The translations under genes and the position numbers were made by a program. From positions 4,665,001 through 4,729,000 of the forward strand of contig NC_065573.1 of assembly GCF_937616625.2 (NCBI RefSeq): 64,000 bases of DNA. The letters run 5' to 3'. Source of the DNA: Mercurialis annua. Lineage: Eukaryota > Streptophyta > Magnoliopsida > Malpighiales > Euphorbiaceae. Positions within the stretch are counted from its first letter, which is position 1, and the number at the start of each line of letters is the position of its first letter. The notes beneath the pieces are model-generated. The model did not search any database and was not told the DNA's origin. It saw nothing but the letters and a program-made list of their open reading frames with translations. This document shows positions 59,429 through 64,000 of this stretch, piece after piece.

Positions 59429-60300
59429 GAGCACTGAAATAAATAAATAACGAAATAGAAACAAGACATAAAGATAAAAGATTAAATAAATAAATAAAGG
59501 TTTTGAAAAATTGGACTTGAATCGAAAATTAGAATTCCGACTACCTACGTACCTGTGAAAAGGGATCAAAGTCCACGTAGTTTGATTGGACTTTGAAAAT
59601 TTGCATTTAGTTTTTAAATCTTATTATTCGAATTTTAACACAATTAATTTGACCAAAATGATTATTAAAAAAGTGGACTTGATCTCAAGTATGACAGGAT
59701 CAAAGTCAGCGTTGTTCGATTGGGGTTTAAAAATGTAAACTTAATTTTTGAAAAAGTTAAAAAAAGATTAATTTGGGGAAAGAAAAATCTTTATGAGATG
59801 AATGAGACTGATCTCGAATTTAATATTGAAAATTAAACAATGAATTAAATTAAAATGTATTGAATAAAAGAAAAATCTAAATAAAATGGACAAATAAGAT
59901 TTAAAAAGAAAGGTGGACTTGATTTTAGATTTAATCTGAAAAGCCTACGTACCCGCTTGACGTGATCAAAGTCTGCGTAGTTCGAATGGAGTTTTTTTTT
60001 TTAAAGATGGCGATTAAATTTAATTTAAATTTGCACACATAACACAAATAATAAATCAAAAAAATTTCACGGAACTATGAATTACAGTAAATATAACATA
60101 AGCTTTTTTATTCATAATTTTTATTATTTTTATGAGTTAATTATGTAATATTGTTTTTATAAATATGAATTTAAATTTATAAAGTATAAATTTAAAATTA
60201 AATCGGGAATTCCCGGAATAATTTACTCGTATATTAACTTGTGGGCTTTCGTATGTGCTAGGCCCACATTCTCTCGATCTATATCTATATATTATATAAT
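58822..60300 (-). mobile_element. LTR of the Tat/Ogre-like element (outer edge approximate)
   Basis: It starts TGTCGCGGGG at 58822 beside the primer-binding site. It contains repeated CTACGTACC..GATCAAAGTC modules (59546-59583, a decayed one near 59690, and 59943-59980), common in plant Tat-group LTRs. The far edge was not found; sequence character changes near 60300. Confidence 0.6.
59380..59428. repeat. (AAT)n microsatellite
   Basis: Sixteen perfect repeats of AAT/ATA, 49 bp, inside the Tat-like LTR. It makes a false Tyr-rich frame on the minus strand. Confidence 0.95.
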
Positions 60301-61664
60301 TGAGAGGAGCAACGAAACTCTCTCATTGATTGTCGCCAAATAGAACATTTTCATAGTTTCCACCTTTGTTAAAACACTTTTTCTAATTCTATTTTTTCAA
60401 TGAGTTTTTAATAAATTTCTTATCTTTAATATTACATTTGATTAATAAAAAAATATGTACATTCTATCCCTTTATTATAGGATTACTACGTTTACAATAT
60501 GTATATATTTATCCAATACTCTAATTGTATTAGTATACAAACTCTTTTCTGATTCCTATTTTATACAATTTTAATTTTTTTTCAATTCTATTATCATTAA
60601 TTCACATGAACAAGTAAATTGTTGAGGATTGTGGCTTTTATAGAGTTGATGCTTATTCATTTATATTTTATCGATAATATTTTTATATTTATATGAATGT
60701 TTTGTCCATTGTATTTATTAAATTTATGGAGTTGATGACGATATTTTTCTTCGTTTTTGTGCTTTTGTAATATAAGAACAATGAGATCAACAACCAGTTT
60801 TTGATTTTTATATCTATTCGTAATCTTTTTTATTTGATTTTGTAAAGTTTAAATATGTATTTTTGCTATTTGTATAATTAAATTGATAATTATTATGCTA
60901 TCACTTGATTTATTGCTAATTGGTTGGGTATTTATCCAGTAGCTTATTACCATTGAAAAGTTATTTTCAGGTCTGCAGCAATGAAGGAGAAGGCTAGAGG
61001 AACAAGTTAGTGTTTATTAAAATTGTTGGTTGGGAATTTAATTAATTAATAGCTAATTGATATTCTTATAATTTACAGAGATAAGCTATATATAAAAGGG
61101 GTGTGAATGCTCGTTTCCTCCTCCAAACATAAAGAGCAAGAAGAATTAATCGAGTTATCAAACATTCTCAACTCAAACAATCTTATTTTTTTATCTAAAT
61201 AATTACATAATAAATTATTTATTTGACTCTTGAAATGTTTTATTATTTTCTATTGAACATTGTTTTTTTCATAATTGAATTTTGATATATATTTTTTGTT
61301 TATGAAAAAATACACAATTATAATAACAATATTTTTCATAAATATAAACCAAACTATAATTTTTTAATTTTTTTAATTAAATTTTAAAAAATGATTACAT
61401 ATCGATTTGTTTGAAATTAAGTGTTAAATTGAATTACCAAATGTCTTCAACTGTCACAATTTTTTTAGAAAAATAATTTTATATATTTTTTTTAAAACAA
61501 TTTATATATGAACCACAATATCACAATAAATTATTTATTTGAATCTTGAGTTTTATTTATAAAATCAAATGTAATGTTAAAAAAAGTCAATAAATTATTG
61601 AAAACCATAATACCTAATTAGCATTTTGTTAGAATAAGTAATGCATGCAAATTTGTAATGAAAC
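60301..61664. other. AT-rich intergenic DNA, no recognised gene
   Basis: Very AT-rich with no reading frame of note. A promoter-like CTATATATAAAAGG at about 61086-61099 is followed by a leader-like CTCAACTCAAACAATC stretch, but no coding sequence follows. Confidence 0.5.
61086..61099 (+). promoter_or_regulatory. Isolated TATA-box-like sequence
   Basis: CTATATATAAAAGG is a good plant TATA match and the next 90 bp look like a 5' leader. No gene is attached, so it may be a relic promoter or chance in AT-rich DNA. Confidence 0.25.
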
Positions 61665-62257
61665 TGTCACGACCCATTTTAATGAATCAAGACCGGCGCT
61701 AGGGTATGGGTAATGTAGTACCAAAACCCGTAGCTAGCCTTCCGATTAACATACAAACACATAAACCTGCAGAAAACCAATGCTCGGAGCAACCGAGACT
61801 TCAGCCTAGATCTAGCAGTTATAATATTCAGCTATTAAAATAACATGCTTTCCAATAATAATATTAATTCGGTTTAACATAAATAATTCTGCATAGTAAT
61901 ATAACATGCCCAAGCAATAATAATCCCGTCGGACCAATCCGAAAATAACTAAAATAAAATAAAGACGTCTAGTCAACTACTGCGGTATAAGAATAAAATA
62001 GTTGAAAGTTCTAATAAAATAAATGAAACCTCCGAAGAAAAGTAAAAGCGGAGATCACCAGAATCTCTCAGATCATAACCCTGGGAAAAATTGGGAAAAC
62101 AACGGGGTCAGATATACTGAGATGAGTTTATACCACTATCTACATTTATTAAGTGGAAAACCATTAAAACCGTTTAAACCATTTAATAACAATATTACGA
62201 ATAATAGTTGGAACCATAATCCACAATTCTAAATAAATAACATAATCCAATAGGTCT

Positions 62258-62377
62258 GGTCCCGAGAGCTGAACTACACCGAGTTACCACTGACCACACT
62301 TATAACAGAGTCCCGAGAGCTGAGCTACACCGAGTTACTCTACTTGGTCCCGAGAGCTATGCTCACACCGAGTTACA
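62258..62377. repeat. TCCCGAGAGCTGAACTACAC repeats in LTR g
   Basis: Three units with GAGAGCTGA(A/G)CTACACCGAG cores, a variant of the CCCGAGATAGTTC arrays in c, d and f. Confidence 0.85.
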
Positions 62378-63094
62378 ACATTACCATAATTATCTTTCCC
62401 AGATCATTACCGGTGCGCACGCAGTCCTAATGATGCCCATTAGGTAGCATGTTCCAACTAAAAGCCATAATATAAAAACAGTTCGAAATATAACGTACAG
62501 TATATATATTTAATATTAAAATAACAATTTACTTAATAAAGCGGTAAATAGTAAGTACAAACTCACTGCTTGCTAATTCACGTGATAACCGGCAAGCAAC
62601 TAATCCTGGTTCGCCTCTGGAGCACGAACAATAGACGGGTCTAGACAAATAAAATAATTATTAAAAAACAGACCCTAACTCTAGAGAGTACTAGACAACA
62701 CATAGGACTAGCACAAATTACACGTCGGAATTAAATAATCCAAAGCAACACAAAAATACCCAAAAGGTAATAAAGTCCAATTAATATAAGTCTATTGAGT
62801 TCTCGCTTTAAAATCCAATTTATAAATATTATTTAATAAACTTTAAATAATAATTAATTTTCAAATATTGGGTTAGCCGAGTTATCATTAACTACCAAGC
62901 TAACCTCACTTGTCGGGTGACCCAAGTCTAACCCGACTCAAAACATTTATCAATATAAACCCGAGTTTATATTTAGAAAACAATTCAATAAAATAATAAT
63001 CAATTTTAAAAGCGGAACTTAATAACTTCAATTCCAAGTAACCCAAGTTACATCCCAAAAATCTAACCATTTTAAGTTTATAAAATTTTAGGGG

Positions 63095-63171
63095 TTAAAC
63101 TGTACTTTAACCAATTAGGGCTAAACTGTACTTTAGCCAATTGGGGACTAAACTGTACTTTAGCCAATTTG
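63095..63171. repeat. 27-bp tandem repeat in LTR g
   Basis: Three copies of a unit containing TAAACTGTACTTTAGCCAAT. The same phrase family (GGGACTAAAGTG-type) occurs once near the start of the other LTRs. Confidence 0.85.
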
Positions 63172-64000
63172 ATATCCAAAATCAAATTAATTACCTTTGT
63201 TTATAATTTAAAACAAAGTATTAAGTAATCAACCAAAAATCGATTTAATTAAGATATAAAATAAGTTCAGGGGCTAAATTGTAATTTAGCCGATTACATG
63301 CCAAATTGGTATACTTATTTAAATAGGATTACCCGAGATGGTGATGACCTACACGAAGTTTAACCTTAAGGATTAATTTGGTTTAAGTAAAAGACTTTGG
63401 TGATCAATATGGTTATTTGACCATCCCTTCCATTTAAACCAAACATCAATCCCCGCCAACATGAACAATCCAGTAATCAAATTCTCAAACCCGATCTTAA
63501 TGTTTCATTACCAAAATCAATCAACCTATTCCTAAAGACAATAAATCACCAATGTAATCAACTAGTAAAGCCATGAACCTTAGAAACTTAGAACTAAAAC
63601 AACACAGTAATTGATTATCAACGAAACAGAGAATCGTTAAAATGATGGGTACGAAACGATGGATTCAATCCACAACCGAAAGCTTAAATACCAATAACTA
63701 ACATCCCATGATTCATAGTCATGATTATAGCAAAATAAAGCCAAAGGAAAGATGGAAATATTCGGCAGAATCATTCATCTTGGCATGAAACAGTATATAT
63801 AACATTAAAGCGATAACCGTACGGCGATTGAAACGAAATCGATAGCGTACCGTTCAACGAAATCAAGGTTGGGAATCGTAGGTATGTGATTCTAGAACGT
63901 CTGAGATCAAACGGTATTGATTTCGATCTAGAAACGAATTAGAACGATCAAAATTACGTAATGCCGTTCAATCGTAAAAACTGGATTCAAATGAAATAAG

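Larger units (their letters stand above)
61665..64000 (-). mobile_element. LTR 'g' of the main superfamily, minus strand, running off the window
   Basis: It begins TGTCACGACCC at 61665 (possible target duplication GAAAC at 61660-61664) and continues past 64000. It has an acceptor-like TTTTTCCCAG (62081), GTGCGCAC (62413-62420) and the hairpin CCTAATG/CATTAGG (62426-62444). Without its right end I cannot say whether it is a solo LTR. Confidence 0.85.

Noticed and set aside
59303..59569. Tyr-rich minus-strand frame
   Set aside because: Product of the AAT microsatellite.
60285..60312. Helitron-like 5' end (TCTATATCTATATATTATAT)
   Set aside because: Resembles plant Helitron starts only in AT-richness; no hairpin plus CTRR end was found at a matching distance.

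Overview
The window looks like repeat-rich intergenic DNA from a flowering plant, probably a eudicot. It is AT-rich and packed with Ty3/gypsy LTR retrotransposons of chromovirus (Tekay/Del-like), Tat/Ogre-like and Athila-like types. Its only recognisable host genes are a plant LRR receptor kinase and an AP2/ERF factor of the cytokinin-response-factor (CRF) type, and both are broken. No intact host gene is visible. I cannot name the species.

Layout. 1-10880: a minus-strand LRR-RLK pseudogene resembling Arabidopsis GHR1, hit by three retroelements of one LTR superfamily: an LTR ending at 1812, a solo LTR at 2329-5419, and a truncated element at 6718-10858. 12190-19960: an old, internally deleted, minus-strand Tat/Ogre-like element with several minisatellites. 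20095-22138: a decayed, internally deleted 18S-5.8S-26S rDNA fragment on the minus strand. 22141-25087: a truncated Athila-like element. 25890-26798: a single-exon CRF pseudogene, in one frame with three in-frame stops. 29813-52801: a nested stack of LTR insertions, each bounded by a perfect or near-perfect 5-bp target-site duplication. It includes a complete young 9,280-bp non-autonomous element (36421-45700, LTRs of 2,488 bp each, seven differences found by eye). 52807-57758: the 3' part of a related element. 57764-60300: the gag start, primer-binding site and LTR of a Tat/Ogre-like element. 61665-64000: the start of another minus-strand LTR of the main superfamily.

The most interesting signal is shared by the main LTR superfamily, whose LTRs begin TGTAATA(A/C)CC and end near GGGTCGTGACA. 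Most copies carry an intron-like module inside the LTR. It has a GTA donor shortly after the leader and a TACTGAC branch-point-like motif before a pyrimidine tract and CAG (or variant AG) acceptor. Within it most copies hold an array of short palindromes. The arms of these palindromes differ between copies but stay complementary, often around a CG-AA-CG or CG-TT-CG core. A separate palindrome pair in the same module shows compensatory changes between copies. I know of no description of this arrangement, but all of it is sequence inference without transcript evidence.
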